64,000 bases of DNA from Infirmifilum sp. NZ (GTDB taxonomy: Archaea; Thermoproteota; Thermoprotei; Thermofilales; Thermofilaceae). Below the pieces are notes generated by a model. The model saw only the letters and a list, made by a program, of their open reading frames with translations. It did no database searches and was not told the DNA's origin. The position numbers were made by a program, and so were the translations under genes. Shown here piece by piece: positions 15,956 to 23,976 of this stretch (positions are counted from its first letter, which is position 1; every line of letters begins with the position of its first letter). The stretch spans positions 636,582-700,581 of the forward strand of contig NZ_CP094288.1 of the NCBI RefSeq assembly GCF_022693705.1, in the 5' to 3' direction.

Positions 15956-17422
15956 ATGGGGAGTGTTTTCAGCAAGATACTGGTGGCTAACAGGGGGGAA
16001 ATTGCTGTCAGAATCATTCGAACAGCGAGAGACATGGGGATCAAAACTGTCGCAGTGTACAGCGACGCGGATAGGGATGCGCTTCATACAAGGCTTGCCG
16101 ATGAAAGAGTCCGCATAGGTCCCTCCGAGCCTAAGCTCAGCTACCTGAACTCCAAAGCCATACTGCAAGCTGCTCTGAGCCTCGGAGCTGAGGCTATCCA
16201 CCCTGGCTACGGTTTTCTCTCGCAGAACGCTCAATTCGCTCAGGAGGTTGTGGAGAGCGGCCTCGCATGGATAGGCCCTCCTCCAAGCGTTTTAAAGCTG
16301 GCTGGTGACAAACTCTCATCTAGAAGGTTTTTCGCCGGCAGCGGGATCCCGGTGGTTCCCGGGACACTTGAGCCCGTTGGCCTAGAGGAGGCCCCCGAGG
16401 CTGCAGAGGAGCTAGGGTATCCTGTAGTCGTGAAGCCAGCGGGAGGTGGAGGGGGTATCGGGATGTTCGTCGCAAGTTCTCCTAGCGATCTGAGGGATAA
16501 GGTTGAGAAAGCCTCTAGGTTGGCTTCAGCCTCGTTCAGTAGAAGCGAGGTTTACCTCGAGAAGTACTTCCCCAGAGCTAAGCACATCGAGGTTCAGATT
16601 CTAGGTGATGAGCACGGAAAAATAGTGCATCTTTTTGAAAGGGAGTGTAGCGTTCAGAGGAGGTTCCAGAAGGTCGTTGAGGAAGCCCCATCCCCTTCCA
16701 TCACCCCTGAGGAGAGAAAGGAGGTGTTGCGGCTGGCCGTTAAAGCTGCCGAAAGTTGCCACTACGTGAACGCTGGGACGTTCGAGTTTCTCTTCGACCT
16801 AGACGAAAGGAAGTTCTACCTCCTCGAAGTTAACACCAGAATACAGGTAGAGCACCCCGTCACGGAGATGATCACTGGCGTCGACGTCGTTGAGCAACAG
16901 ATACTCATAGCCGCAGGCGAACAGCTTTCATCAACTTTATCATCGCTCAACTATAGCGGCCACGCTATAGAGGCGCGCATCTACGCGGAGGATCCATGGA
17001 GCAACTTTATGCCCTCACCCGGAAGAGTATCCCGGCTGGAACTACCCGCAGGACCCTGGGTCAGAGTCGACAGCGGCGTCTACGAGGGCTACACTGTGCC
17101 GGAGTTTTACGACCCTCTTCTGATGAAAATCGTTTCCTGGGGGCAGAATCGCGAGGCTGCGCGGAGCAGGCTGGTAAGGGCACTGAAGGAGCTCGTGATC
17201 GAAGGAGTTAAACACAACCGCTCGTTCCTAGTAAACGTCCTCCAGCATCCACGCTTTGTGGATGGAACGTACACTACTCGCTTATTAGAGGAGGAGAGCC
17301 TTTACCGGGTCCGGGGCGAGGAAGGTGCGGCAACACCTGACACTGAGAGAAGGGAAAGAGGCGCGCAGGATAAAGCGCAGAAAGTCAGCTACTGGCGTTT
17401 GCTCGCCAGGGCTCGCTTCTAA
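15956..17422 (+). CDS. Biotin carboxylase subunit of acetyl-/propionyl-CoA carboxylase
   Basis: The 488-residue protein contains only the biotin carboxylase module: ILVANRGEIAVRIIRTARDMG, HPGYGFLSQNA, the ATP-grasp glycine loop KPAGGGGGIGMF, HIEVQILGDEHG, FERECSVQRRFQKVVEEAPS and EVNTRIQVEHPVTE. It charges biotin with CO2 from bicarbonate and ATP. The protein stops after the C-terminal lid with no biotinyl domain, so it needs a separate carrier and carboxyltransferase. Those are encoded about 45 kb away at 62.1-64.0 kb. Its stop overlaps the convergent spermidine synthase gene by 4 bases. Confidence 0.94.
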   Translation: MGSVFSKILVANRGEIAVRIIRTARDMGIKTVAVYSDADRDALHTRLADERVRIGPSEPKLSYLNSKAILQAALSLGAEAIHPGYGFLSQNAQFAQEVVESGLAWIGPPPSVLKLAGDKLSSRRFFAGSGIPVVPGTLEPVGLEEAPEAAEELGYPVVVKPAGGGGGIGMFVASSPSDLRDKVEKASRLASASFSRSEVYLEKYFPRAKHIEVQILGDEHGKIVHLFERECSVQRRFQKVVEEAPSPSITPEERKEVLRLAVKAAESCHYVNAGTFEFLFDLDERKFYLLEVNTRIQVEHPVTEMITGVDVVEQQILIAAGEQLSSTLSSLNYSGHAIEARIYAEDPWSNFMPSPGRVSRLELPAGPWVRVDSGVYEGYTVPEFYDPLLMKIVSWGQNREAARSRLVRALKELVIEGVKHNRSFLVNVLQHPRFVDGTYTTRLLEEESLYRVRGEEGAATPDTERRERGAQDKAQKVSYWRLLARARF

Positions 17423-18342
17423 CTGAGACTTATTTCGAGAGGTTTGTCGATCGTCGATATCCACGTGTACTCTTTCATCTGCTCTTTCATGTAGCGGGGG
17501 ATTTTGAATAAGTGGTAGTAGTTATCAATGTCCAAGAAGCGGAGATCGAGCCTGCCGAGCTTCTCTTGAAGCTCACTTCTTGGGATACTGAGCGGGTCAC
17601 GCCCCATTGATCCGAGGGCAAAGCCCCACTCGCTGTAGAATGCTGGTACAAATACCTTGTAGAGACGAGAGATGGGGAAGACTGCACCCACGGTGTTGCC
17701 TATAACTGTGAATGCTTCGAGGTAGTACCTCGTAGAAGTAGCCTGCGTGACCATAACGCCCTGCGCGTTCAGTATTTTCTTTACGCCTTCGTAGAACTCC
17801 TTCGTGTAAAGTAGAACACCGGGGGTGTTTTTAATAGGATCCGTGAGGTCAAGTATTACAACGTCGAACTTCTCACTAGTGTTCTCGATGAACTCTTTTC
17901 CGTCTGCTATCACTAGCTCCACTCTAGGATCGTCGAAAGAGCCCTGATGCCATTTATAGAGGTACTTCTTCGCTAGCTCGACGAGCTCTCCATCAATGTC
18001 AACCATCACCACGCGTTCAACCGTCTTGTGCTTCAGGACCTCCCTGATAGTCGCGCCTTCACCCCCTCCCACGACGAGTACTTTCCTCGGATTGGGATGC
18101 GTGAGCATTGCTGGGTGAACTAGGCTCTCGTGATAGATGAACTCGTCGTACTCTGTGCTCTGCGCATACCCGTCTAGGAAGAGAGCCAGCCCGAAGGACC
18201 CCGTTTTCGCGATAGTTACTCTCTGGTACTTCGTCCGACCGTCGTATAGTAACTCCTCTATGCCGTGGATGTGCGCCTCAAGCGGGCTAAGCCACTCGGT
18301 GTACCAGAGTACCCCAAAGCTCTTTGACTGGTTGCTTTGCAT
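17419..18342 (-). CDS. speE: Spermidine synthase-like polyamine aminopropyltransferase
   Basis: A 307-residue protein with the family layout: an N-terminal beta domain (GRTKYQRVTIAKTGSFG), EFIYHESLVHPAMLTHPNP, the SAM-type fold VLVVGGGEGATIREVL, VDIDGELVELAKKYL, and DVVILDLTDPIKNTPGVLLYTKEFY with the catalytic Asp. It transfers aminopropyl groups from decarboxylated SAM to a polyamine; archaeal enzymes accept several amines. At about 300 residues it is slightly longer than bacterial SpeE owing to the C-terminus, which shows no recognised domain. Convergent with the biotin carboxylase gene. Confidence 0.92.
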   Translation of the reverse strand: MQSNQSKSFGVLWYTEWLSPLEAHIHGIEELLYDGRTKYQRVTIAKTGSFGLALFLDGYAQSTEYDEFIYHESLVHPAMLTHPNPRKVLVVGGGEGATIREVLKHKTVERVVMVDIDGELVELAKKYLYKWHQGSFDDPRVELVIADGKEFIENTSEKFDVVILDLTDPIKNTPGVLLYTKEFYEGVKKILNAQGVMVTQATSTRYYLEAFTVIGNTVGAVFPISRLYKVFVPAFYSEWGFALGSMGRDPLSIPRSELQEKLGRLDLRFLDIDNYYHLFKIPRYMKEQMKEYTWISTIDKPLEISLS

Positions 18343-18395
18343 AAGCTAGCGTAACATCCCTCATATTTAACCATTTAATCGCTACGCAGGTAAAC

Positions 18396-18456
18396 GGGGT
18401 CAGGTGTCCTAGCCTACATCACGCATCAGCAGTTCCAGCGGTCTTCATCCCAGACC
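18396..18456 (-). ncRNA. Candidate C/D box sRNA
   Basis: On the minus strand the elements come in the right order and spacing: C-like GGGATGA (18451-18445, one mismatch to RUGAUGA), a 15-base guide, D' CTGA (18429-18426), a 3-base spacer, C' GTGATGT (18422-18416), a 12-base guide, and D CTGA (18403-18400). A TATA-like TTTTTTATC at 18481-18473 is about 26 bases upstream. The 12-base spacing of the second guide is the canonical value. Predicted target complement of that guide is GTGTCCTAGCCT; I cannot name the target. The gene fills most of the 160-base gap 18343-18502. Confidence 0.55.
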
Positions 18457-18502
18457 TCTAAAGGACACAAAGATAAAAAAGTTCTTTCTCAACTTAGGAG
18501 GC

Positions 18503-18736
18503 TTAGGCTTTTATCGCCTCCCTGCCCTTGTCGGTTATTCTGTACTTACCTTCCCCGGCTTTCTCAACCAAGCCTTGATTAACTAAACCCCGGATTTTCC
18601 CGGTGACTTTTCTAACGTCTAGGCCCGCTTTCTCGGCTATTTCTTTGCAGGATGCCGGCTGCGTAAACGTTACTAGCGCTTTCAGGATGCTTACGGCTGT
18701 TTCATCAAGCTTCTTTGAACCGCAGGGCATTTTCAC
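18503..18736 (-). CDS. Small winged-helix DNA-binding protein
   Basis: A 77-residue protein made of a single winged helix: DETAVSILKALVTFTQPASCKEIAEKAGL, then DVRKVTGKIRGLVNQGLVEK and the wing GEGKYRITDKGREAIKA. The N-terminal KMPCGSKK has a cysteine that pairs with the one in helix 2 only if they are near in space, which is not shown. It starts 12 bases downstream of the metal-binding protein gene on the same strand, so it is probably co-transcribed and may be part of metal control. Confidence 0.78.
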   Translation of the reverse strand: MKMPCGSKKLDETAVSILKALVTFTQPASCKEIAEKAGLDVRKVTGKIRGLVNQGLVEKAGEGKYRITDKGREAIKA

Positions 18737-18748
18737 CGCCCAGAAGTT

Positions 18749-19684
18749 CTAGCCAGATGGGGCTAATTTAGTTAACTCCTGAGATACCTTGAAAATCTTG
18801 TTGAGAGCGCTGTCGGGAGCAGTGGGATCGGGAACTACTATGTATGGCACGCTGTGACTGGCGGCGAGCTCTAGAGCTTTCTGAGCAACCTGTGTGGAGG
18901 TTGACCCCACTACTACTATAAGCTTGCACTCGCCGCTGCTGAGGCTACTCTCTATTCTTGCCAGGTCTTCAGGAGTGGCAGGCAGGTCCTCTTCCTTTAC
19001 GAGAAGGTACTTGACTCTGATGCCCGCCCACTCAACAGCGTACTGCGCCGGCGGAGAAGTAGCTACGGCGCACAAGTTCAGCTTTCTAGTAGCGTTCTCG
19101 ATTGTACTCACCTTCTCTGTGAGGTTTTTGAGGTTCGCCCTGTATGATTCAGCACACTCCGGTCTAAGCGTCTCAAGCCGCTTTTCCACGTAGGCCATGT
19201 AGATCTTGTAGTTCTCGGGGTCGTATATCGGCCAATGGTAGTTCGGCTGACCCGTCGCGGGGTTCAACTTGATGCTTACGCCGGGGATGTTTGGAATTTC
19301 GATTAGAACAGATTTTATCTCGCCTCTGCTCACGAGATCCCTTATCTGCGTCTCGAAAGGAGTATGAGCAGTTGAGACGATGATGTCAGCGTCCCGCAAC
19401 TTAGCAACGTCACTGGGGGTCAACTGGTACTCATGGGGGTCCACTCCCGGGGGGGTCACCGAGAAGACGGAGTCGCCGCTGCAGATCAGCTGTTCGAGGT
19501 CAGGCTTAAGGGAGTAAAACGTCACAGCAACAACCATCCCCGTTTTACTTTGAGGAGGCTGTTTGGGAGCAAGGAGATAAACTGCGAAGATGGCTATCAC
19601 GGTAAGCGCAAGTATTGCAGTAACGGCGAGTATCATTCTATTTCGTGCACTATTACTCTTTGACTTTACCTGATTTGTGCACAT
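18749..19684 (-). CDS. Metal ABC transporter substrate-binding protein (ZnuA/TroA family)
   Basis: About 311 residues with an N-terminal membrane anchor (MILAVTAILALTVIAIFAVY). The cluster A-I fold shows PPGVDPHEYQLTPSDVAKLRDADIIV (first metal His), NYHWPIYDPENYK (second His), a long central helix, and VVPDPTAPDSALNKI. The segment that normally reads TSHxAFxY carries TSPPAQYAVEW, so the third His ligand is missing. This suggests an unusual metal or geometry. The ATG at 19684 is preferred because a TATA-like CATATAAG lies 30 bases upstream; ATG 19696 and an internal ATG at 19636 are alternatives. Confidence 0.86.
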   Translation of the reverse strand: MCTNQVKSKSNSARNRMILAVTAILALTVIAIFAVYLLAPKQPPQSKTGMVVAVTFYSLKPDLEQLICSGDSVFSVTPPGVDPHEYQLTPSDVAKLRDADIIVSTAHTPFETQIRDLVSRGEIKSVLIEIPNIPGVSIKLNPATGQPNYHWPIYDPENYKIYMAYVEKRLETLRPECAESYRANLKNLTEKVSTIENATRKLNLCAVATSPPAQYAVEWAGIRVKYLLVKEEDLPATPEDLARIESSLSSGECKLIVVVGSTSTQVAQKALELAASHSVPYIVVPDPTAPDSALNKIFKVSQELTKLAPSG

Positions 19685-19755
19685 TAGGGTAATCACCCTG
19701 GCATAAACTACTTATATGTGCACGATTATTTAAGCTTGGTGGTTTGAACGTGCAC
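19645..19755. promoter_or_regulatory. Divergent promoter region with four GTGCAC palindromes
   Basis: GTGCAC occurs at 19645-19650, 19677-19682, 19718-19723 and 19750-19755. Start-to-start spacings are 32, 41 and 32 bases, a symmetrical set. The third copy abuts the TATA-like TTATAT/ATATAA at 19712-19717 that could serve both directions. The second copy overlaps the ATG of the binding-protein gene and the fourth the GTG of the ATPase gene. A further inverted repeat AGGGT-aatc-ACCCT lies at 19686-19699. These look like operator sites; the co-encoded NikR-like protein is the natural candidate to bind them (inference). Confidence 0.6.
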
Positions 19756-20502
19756 GAAGAAGTAGAGCTACGTGTAATAGACCTTACATTTGCCTACAAT
19801 TCAGAGTACATCTTAACAAAGGAGAACTTTTCAGTAAGGGGTGCTGGCTTAATAACCGTGCTGGGGCCAAATGGCGCGGGCAAGACTACCTTCTTCAAGG
19901 TTCTCATGGGTCTTCTTAAGCCGGTGGAGGGCAAGGTTCTCGTTAACGGATTAGAGGTCACGGGAAACCCTCTAGCTGCTGGGCGTTTCATGAGTTATGT
20001 TCCTCAAATCTCGAATATAGAGTTCGGTTACCCGATAACCGGCAGAGAGCTGATCGAGGCTACGCTAAGGTCAGAGAGAAGGTGCGAGGATCGCGAATGT
20101 GAGAGCAGAGCTGGAGAGTACTTAAAGGCGGTGAAAGCCGAGGAGTTTGCGGATAAAAGGCTCAGCGAGCTCAGCGGGGGGCAACTGCAACGAATTCTCA
20201 TTGCCAGGGCTTTGGCCAGAGAGACCCCGATCCTTCTTCTAGACGAACCGTTCTCAGGGGTGGATCCAAGGGCTAGGGAAGATATTTTATCCTTTATTCA
20301 AAGGATCTCCAGAGAAAAAATGGTGCTCTTAACGACACACGACCCGGTTCTCACGATCAACCTTAGCAAGTACATCATAGTGTTCAACCGCGGCATAAAG
20401 GCTGTAGGCTCGCCTCGAGACATCTTCAAGCTTGATATGCTCCGAAAGGCTTACGGAGACGGTGTGCTACTTATCGAGAAGTGCTTACACGTGATAGCTT
20501 AG
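19750..20502 (+). CDS. Metal ABC transporter ATP-binding protein
   Basis: A 250-residue ABC ATPase: Walker A GPNGAGKTTFFKVLMG, Q-loop YVPQISN, signature LSELSGGQLQRILIARALAR, Walker B PILLLDEPFSGVD, and the switch His in LLTTHDP. It energises the adjacent ABC-3 type permease. Two starts are possible: TTG 19744 or GTG 19750. GTG lies inside the last GTGCAC box and about 36 bases after the TATA-like element. The permease gene follows directly after the stop. Confidence 0.93.
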   Translation: MHEEVELRVIDLTFAYNSEYILTKENFSVRGAGLITVLGPNGAGKTTFFKVLMGLLKPVEGKVLVNGLEVTGNPLAAGRFMSYVPQISNIEFGYPITGRELIEATLRSERRCEDRECESRAGEYLKAVKAEEFADKRLSELSGGQLQRILIARALARETPILLLDEPFSGVDPRAREDILSFIQRISREKMVLLTTHDPVLTINLSKYIIVFNRGIKAVGSPRDIFKLDMLRKAYGDGVLLIEKCLHVIA

Positions 20503-20511
20503 GTGATTCAT

Positions 20512-21312
20512 ATGTACTTGGACCCGCGCTGGCTCATCCTCATAGCCTCAACGTCGATCGCTTTCAGCTCACTTAGCCCGATCGTAACGGTAAGAAGGCT
20601 GAACTTCTTTGCTTCAGCCCTTCCGCACGCTTCTCTCCTTTCAATAGCCTTAGGGTACATGCTTTCGGCGATCACGGGGTTTGACCCGACAACCCTCGCT
20701 ATAGTGATCAGCGTGCCGCTATCGTTTCTGCAGATGTATCTGGTTCAGAGGGGCGTAGACGAGAACATAGCCACGTCGGTCTTCGTGGCCTTCACAACTT
20801 CGGCGAGCGTCGCCGCGATGTACTACATTTTGACTAAGTTTCCCGCACAGGTCAGCCTTTGGTCATACATCCTGGGCGACCCCCTGCTCTCGACTTGGAG
20901 TGATGTAGCTTATGCACTCGTGGTCTCGGCCGCTGTAGCGGCTCTCAGCATTATACTCTACAGGAAGGAGGTCCTGATAGGAGTTGACAGGGACTACGCG
21001 ATGCTTATAGGCTTGAACGTTAAGCTACACGACTACGCGGTTGTAACACTGCTCACTGTCGCAAGCGTGGGGCTTCTAAGAGTGGTAGGCTTCGTGCTGG
21101 AGCACGTGGTCCTGCTACTACCCTCAGCCATCGCACTTTCAACAGCCCGAAACTCAAGGGACATGTTGTGGATAAGCATAGTGGTCTCCGTGCTTTCCGG
21201 GATCATCGGCCTTATCGCCGCTCTAGCGCTCGATATAGCCCCGTCCGCCATGTTTGGTCTTATGCTCTTCGCAGTCTACCTAGTCATGCTCGCGCGAGGT
21301 GGGAAGAGGTGA
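20512..21312 (+). CDS. Metal ABC transporter permease (ABC-3/ZnuB type)
   Basis: About 266 residues with seven to eight hydrophobic helices and family segments SSLSPIVTVRRLNFFASALPHASLLSIALGYML, where the ALPHASLL part is the conserved His-containing turn of ABC-3 permeases, and GVDRDYAMLIGLNVKLHDY before the ATPase-contacting loop. The pathway moves a divalent metal cation inward. ATG 20512 has GGTGA seven bases upstream and is preferred over GTG 20503 that abuts the previous stop. The last four bases overlap the start of the NikR-like gene (GTGA). Confidence 0.92.
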   Translation: MYLDPRWLILIASTSIAFSSLSPIVTVRRLNFFASALPHASLLSIALGYMLSAITGFDPTTLAIVISVPLSFLQMYLVQRGVDENIATSVFVAFTTSASVAAMYYILTKFPAQVSLWSYILGDPLLSTWSDVAYALVVSAAVAALSIILYRKEVLIGVDRDYAMLIGLNVKLHDYAVVTLLTVASVGLLRVVGFVLEHVVLLLPSAIALSTARNSRDMLWISIVVSVLSGIIGLIAALALDIAPSAMFGLMLFAVYLVMLARGGKR

Positions 21313-21701
21313 AGCGTTGCAAGGTTAGGTTCGGGATTAGCCTTGAAAGTGATCTGGCGAGCGACGTTGAAAGGCTCGCTAGCGTTATGGGAACAAACAG
21401 GTCTCATATCGTAAACATGGCTGTTAGAAGTTTCCTAGACGAGAAGTTTCACTTCACCGCACCTCATGAATGCGAGGGGGTGCTTGTTGTCAGCTACGAA
21501 CCTCGACGCGGCAGTCTGATAGATTCTGAGATTGAGCGCAGGAAAGAGGCTATTCGGAGCAGGTTGCACCTCCACACGACTGAGGGTCTGTGCACCGAGG
21601 TGCTTTACGTTAAAGCTTACAGCGACGAGATAGTCGGGCTCGAGAGCAGCATGAATAGATGCGGCTGCAAGGTATGCAAGTTCATCCCACTGCACTCGTA
21701 A
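21309..21701 (+). CDS. NikR-like metal-responsive ribbon-helix-helix repressor
   Basis: From the GTG at 21309 the protein has 130 residues, close to NikR. Residues 5-45 are a ribbon-helix-helix (KVRFGISLESDLASDVERLA, then MGTNRSHIVNMAVRSFL). The C-terminal regulatory domain contains RLHLHTTEGLCTEVLYVKA, giving H87, H89 and C95, the same positions and spacing as the nickel ligands of E. coli NikR. The fourth ligand position, H76 in E. coli, is E76 here. Three extra cysteines lie at 118-123 (CGCKVC). The GTGA overlap with the permease gene places it in the transporter operon. The frame is open upstream but inside the permease gene. Confidence 0.85.
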   Translation: MKRCKVRFGISLESDLASDVERLASVMGTNRSHIVNMAVRSFLDEKFHFTAPHECEGVLVVSYEPRRGSLIDSEIERRKEAIRSRLHLHTTEGLCTEVLYVKAYSDEIVGLESSMNRCGCKVCKFIPLHS

Positions 21702-21754
21702 CTTTAAGCTAAAAACCTGGAAACAGAAGCCTTCCAGGCGTTACTGCACCGGGT

Positions 21755-22345
21755 TTAAGAAGCCTCCTTAAATGCTTCTGCGAGCTTCCCTAGCCTGCTC
21801 TTCCCGCGTAGTAGCAACTCGTTCGCGGCGTCGACGAGCAGGGGGTATTTTTCTGGACTTACTATGTCCGAGCCTTTAAGCCTCAGCGGTGCTTCCAGCT
21901 TCTCCATAGACATTATCTCCACGACTATTCTTTTACCTAAGCCCTGTATGCCGCTGTGCTTAAAACCGGAGTTTCTGGCAGCAATGAGCAGTCGTCTGGC
22001 AGAGGGTATGTCTCGGGCCACGATGTGCATTATGGGCGGGTGGACTGAGAACCATACATTCTCCTCGCTTGTAGCGTTCAAAACGAGCAGTAGCTCCTCA
22101 GGGGCGATGGGCCTGTGCCATTTAGCCAGTACCCTCAATCTACCTTTCTCTCCAGGATGCCGCCCCGCAATTACCTGTATTCGGCCGCTACAGCTACTCG
22201 TAGTGTAGTAACTCTCCGTGGAGTTCACGATGTCCAGGAGCCACAGGATGTCGGCGTCAACGCGTCCTTCCTTTTTGTGGAGTTCCAGCTGATCTAGAGC
22301 CTTCCGGCGCAGGGTGAGCCATCGCTCATCAGGCGAGTGGATCAC
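21755..22345 (-). CDS. taw3: tRNA wybutosine-synthesis protein Taw3/TYW3
   Basis: A 196-residue protein with the TYW3 segments: FRRKAL-like start WLTLRRKALDQLELHKKEG, VDADILWLLDIVNSTESYYTTSSCSGRI (the SSCSGRI is invariant), KGRLRVLAKWHRP, and the SAM-dependent core HIVARDIPSARRLLIAARNSGFKHSGIQGLGKRIVVEI. TYW3 N-methylates the tricyclic base next to the anticodon of tRNA-Phe. The start overlaps the stop of the nucleoside phosphorylase gene by 4 bases, so the genes are coupled. Confidence 0.93.
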   Translation of the reverse strand: MIHSPDERWLTLRRKALDQLELHKKEGRVDADILWLLDIVNSTESYYTTSSCSGRIQVIAGRHPGEKGRLRVLAKWHRPIAPEELLLVLNATSEENVWFSVHPPIMHIVARDIPSARRLLIAARNSGFKHSGIQGLGKRIVVEIMSMEKLEAPLRLKGSDIVSPEKYPLLVDAANELLLRGKSRLGKLAEAFKEAS

Positions 22346-23064
22346 GCCACGAGCGCCTCTAGAGCTACTTGAGTCATTTTGAGCTCGAGCTCGTCTCTGC
22401 CTCCGGAAAGCTCCTCACCAGTAACCATGTTGTCCACTACTAAAGCAAGTGCCCCAGACTTGAAGCCTCTGAACCTACCGAGAGCGAAGAGCGTCGCGGA
22501 CTCCATTTCCAGGACGTCTACGCCCATAGCGCCCCACTCTTGCGCTCTCTTCTCCACGGTGTGGAAGGCGTCGTGGGAGAGGGCTATTCCGCGTGCATGC
22601 CTCACTCCGAGCTTTTCAGCGGCTTTTTCTAGCGCTAAGACGAGTTCCGGTGACGCGCAAGCAGGGTAGGAGACTCCAGGAAAGTAGGATCCCAGCGTGC
22701 CGCCGTAGGTATAAGCTGAAGCCTCGATAACGACAATTGTTCCAACCCCGAGCTCTTTTTTAAGAGAGCCGCAGGTGCCAGCTCTCACGATCTCCCTAGC
22801 ACCGAGCATATAAAGCTCCTCGAAGACTATAGCCGCGGAAGGCGCACCGATACCATGAGCAGCAAGCGTGATCTGGACCCCTTTGTACTCACCCGTGATC
22901 GTGAGGAATCCTCTGTTTTCGTTGACGACGCGAGGGTTCTCCAGCAGCTGTGCCGCTTTCTCGACGCGCTTAGGGTCGCCAGCGACGACGACCTTCCGGG
23001 CAATCTCGCCCGGCTTTGCTAGGATGTGGTAGGGTTTTTTGGACAAGGGGTGGTAGTAGCCCAT
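22342..23064 (-). CDS. Nucleoside phosphorylase (PNP/UDP family)
   Basis: A 240-residue NP-I family enzyme: KVVVAGDPKRVEKAAQLL (phosphate-binding loop), TLAAHGIGAPSAAIVFEEL, IVRAGTCGSLKKELGVG, the nucleoside-binding VDVLEMESATLFALG, and ALVVDNMVTGEEL with the catalytic Asp region. It cleaves purine nucleosides or uridine with phosphate for base salvage; specificity is not decided by the motifs. It is the middle gene of a tight cluster with a phosphoesterase upstream (8-base gap) and Taw3 downstream. Confidence 0.93.
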   Translation of the reverse strand: MGYYHPLSKKPYHILAKPGEIARKVVVAGDPKRVEKAAQLLENPRVVNENRGFLTITGEYKGVQITLAAHGIGAPSAAIVFEELYMLGAREIVRAGTCGSLKKELGVGTIVVIEASAYTYGGTLGSYFPGVSYPACASPELVLALEKAAEKLGVRHARGIALSHDAFHTVEKRAQEWGAMGVDVLEMESATLFALGRFRGFKSGALALVVDNMVTGEELSGGRDELELKMTQVALEALVA

Positions 23065-23072
23065 CGAAAGTA

Positions 23073-23735
23073 CTAGAGAAAAACCAGCCTAAAACGTTTG
23101 CCCTCGTAGAGGATCGCGCTGTTCGAGGGCCTTCTCCAGTAAGGTACACGCCCCCTCCACTCTCTGCGCCACGAACCGGGGTTTCCCAGTCTCCGTGCGG
23201 GGTCTAGACCCGGTATGTGAGTGTGTCCCATGAAAAACCAAGCGCTACTGCTGCAGATTCTCCGCTTTGTCAGCTCCTCTAGGAGCAGGCTCTTCCCAGC
23301 AAGGGCCGAGATGGCGTTGATAGCGTACGCTACAGCACCGTTGGGGACAAGCATATCTCCGTGGGTCAGGCAAAGGTTCAGGTCACCTAGGCTCGCTTTG
23401 ATTACTTTGTCTACGTAGACTTTGACCCCGTTGAGCTCAAACTCGCTCTTACCCACGATAGGGTCATGCGATGAGGAGCTCGGTGTGTAGAGAATGTGCT
23501 TGCCTCTGTACTCCTTAAAGCCGAGTTGAAGCATTTCCCGCTTTAGCGTCATGGAATCCATACGCTCGTGCAGATCGTCAAACAGGTCTCCGAGGATGAT
23601 CAAGCAATCGATGCTTTCCTTGCTAGCAACGTTTAAAAGCTTCATCAAAGGGTCGCAGACACCGCCTGTTCTGCAGTGGATGTCCGAGAAGAGTAAGGCT
23701 TTCTCACAGTTTATAGTCAAGTTGTGCCCGGTCAC
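23073..23735 (-). CDS. Calcineurin-like metallophosphoesterase
   Basis: A 220-residue protein with the metallophosphoesterase ligand set: LLFSDIHCR (Asp, His), IILGDLFDD (Asp), LTHGDMLVPNG (His) and FMGHTHIPGLDP (His-x-His). ILYTPSSSSHDP takes the place of the usual GNHD segment: here the Asn-His is not in its usual form (SSHD), so one metal or phosphate contact may differ. Archaeal proteins of this size include YfcE-like and SSB-linked phosphoesterases; substrate unknown. First gene of the operon with the phosphorylase and Taw3. Confidence 0.85.
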   Translation of the reverse strand: MTGHNLTINCEKALLFSDIHCRTGGVCDPLMKLLNVASKESIDCLIILGDLFDDLHERMDSMTLKREMLQLGFKEYRGKHILYTPSSSSHDPIVGKSEFELNGVKVYVDKVIKASLGDLNLCLTHGDMLVPNGAVAYAINAISALAGKSLLLEELTKRRICSSSAWFFMGHTHIPGLDPARRLGNPGSWRREWRGRVPYWRRPSNSAILYEGKRFRLVFL

Positions 23736-23976
23736 GGCTAACTACCGCGACGATTCAACGCTACCTGGAGATATCCTTTTCTACGCCTGCCTTTGTTGCC
23801 GCTCAGTGAAAAATCGTGGCGTCAGCTCTTCGAAAACTGTAAAAACCGTGATGAGACAGGAAGCACTGAGGTTAATGCTGCAGATAACAGCAAAAAAGCT
23901 TGGTTCTCATCCTGGACGAAAAGAGCATGAGGAATATAAGGCGGCATAGTGGGGCGTAAAGCGGGATACCTTAGCT
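23736..23976. other. Gene-free stretch with promoter of the gluzincin gene
   Basis: About 240 bases between divergent genes. A TATA-like GAATATAAGG at 23931-23940 fits the downstream protease gene. A GTGATGA (23848-23854) and CTGA (23866-23869) 11 bases apart resemble half of a C/D guide, but no second box follows. A plus-strand frame crosses the whole stretch but begins inside the phosphoesterase gene and has no protein-like pattern. Confidence 0.4.

Noticed and set aside
23848..23869. GTGATGA and CTGA 11 bases apart, resembling half of a C/D guide
   Set aside because: No C' and D boxes follow at the expected distances, and no promoter is placed for it.
23551..23949. 132-codon plus-strand frame reaching into the gap before the gluzincin gene
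   Set aside because: Most of it is antisense to the phosphoesterase gene; the remaining 60 codons show no family pattern and have no promoter of their own.
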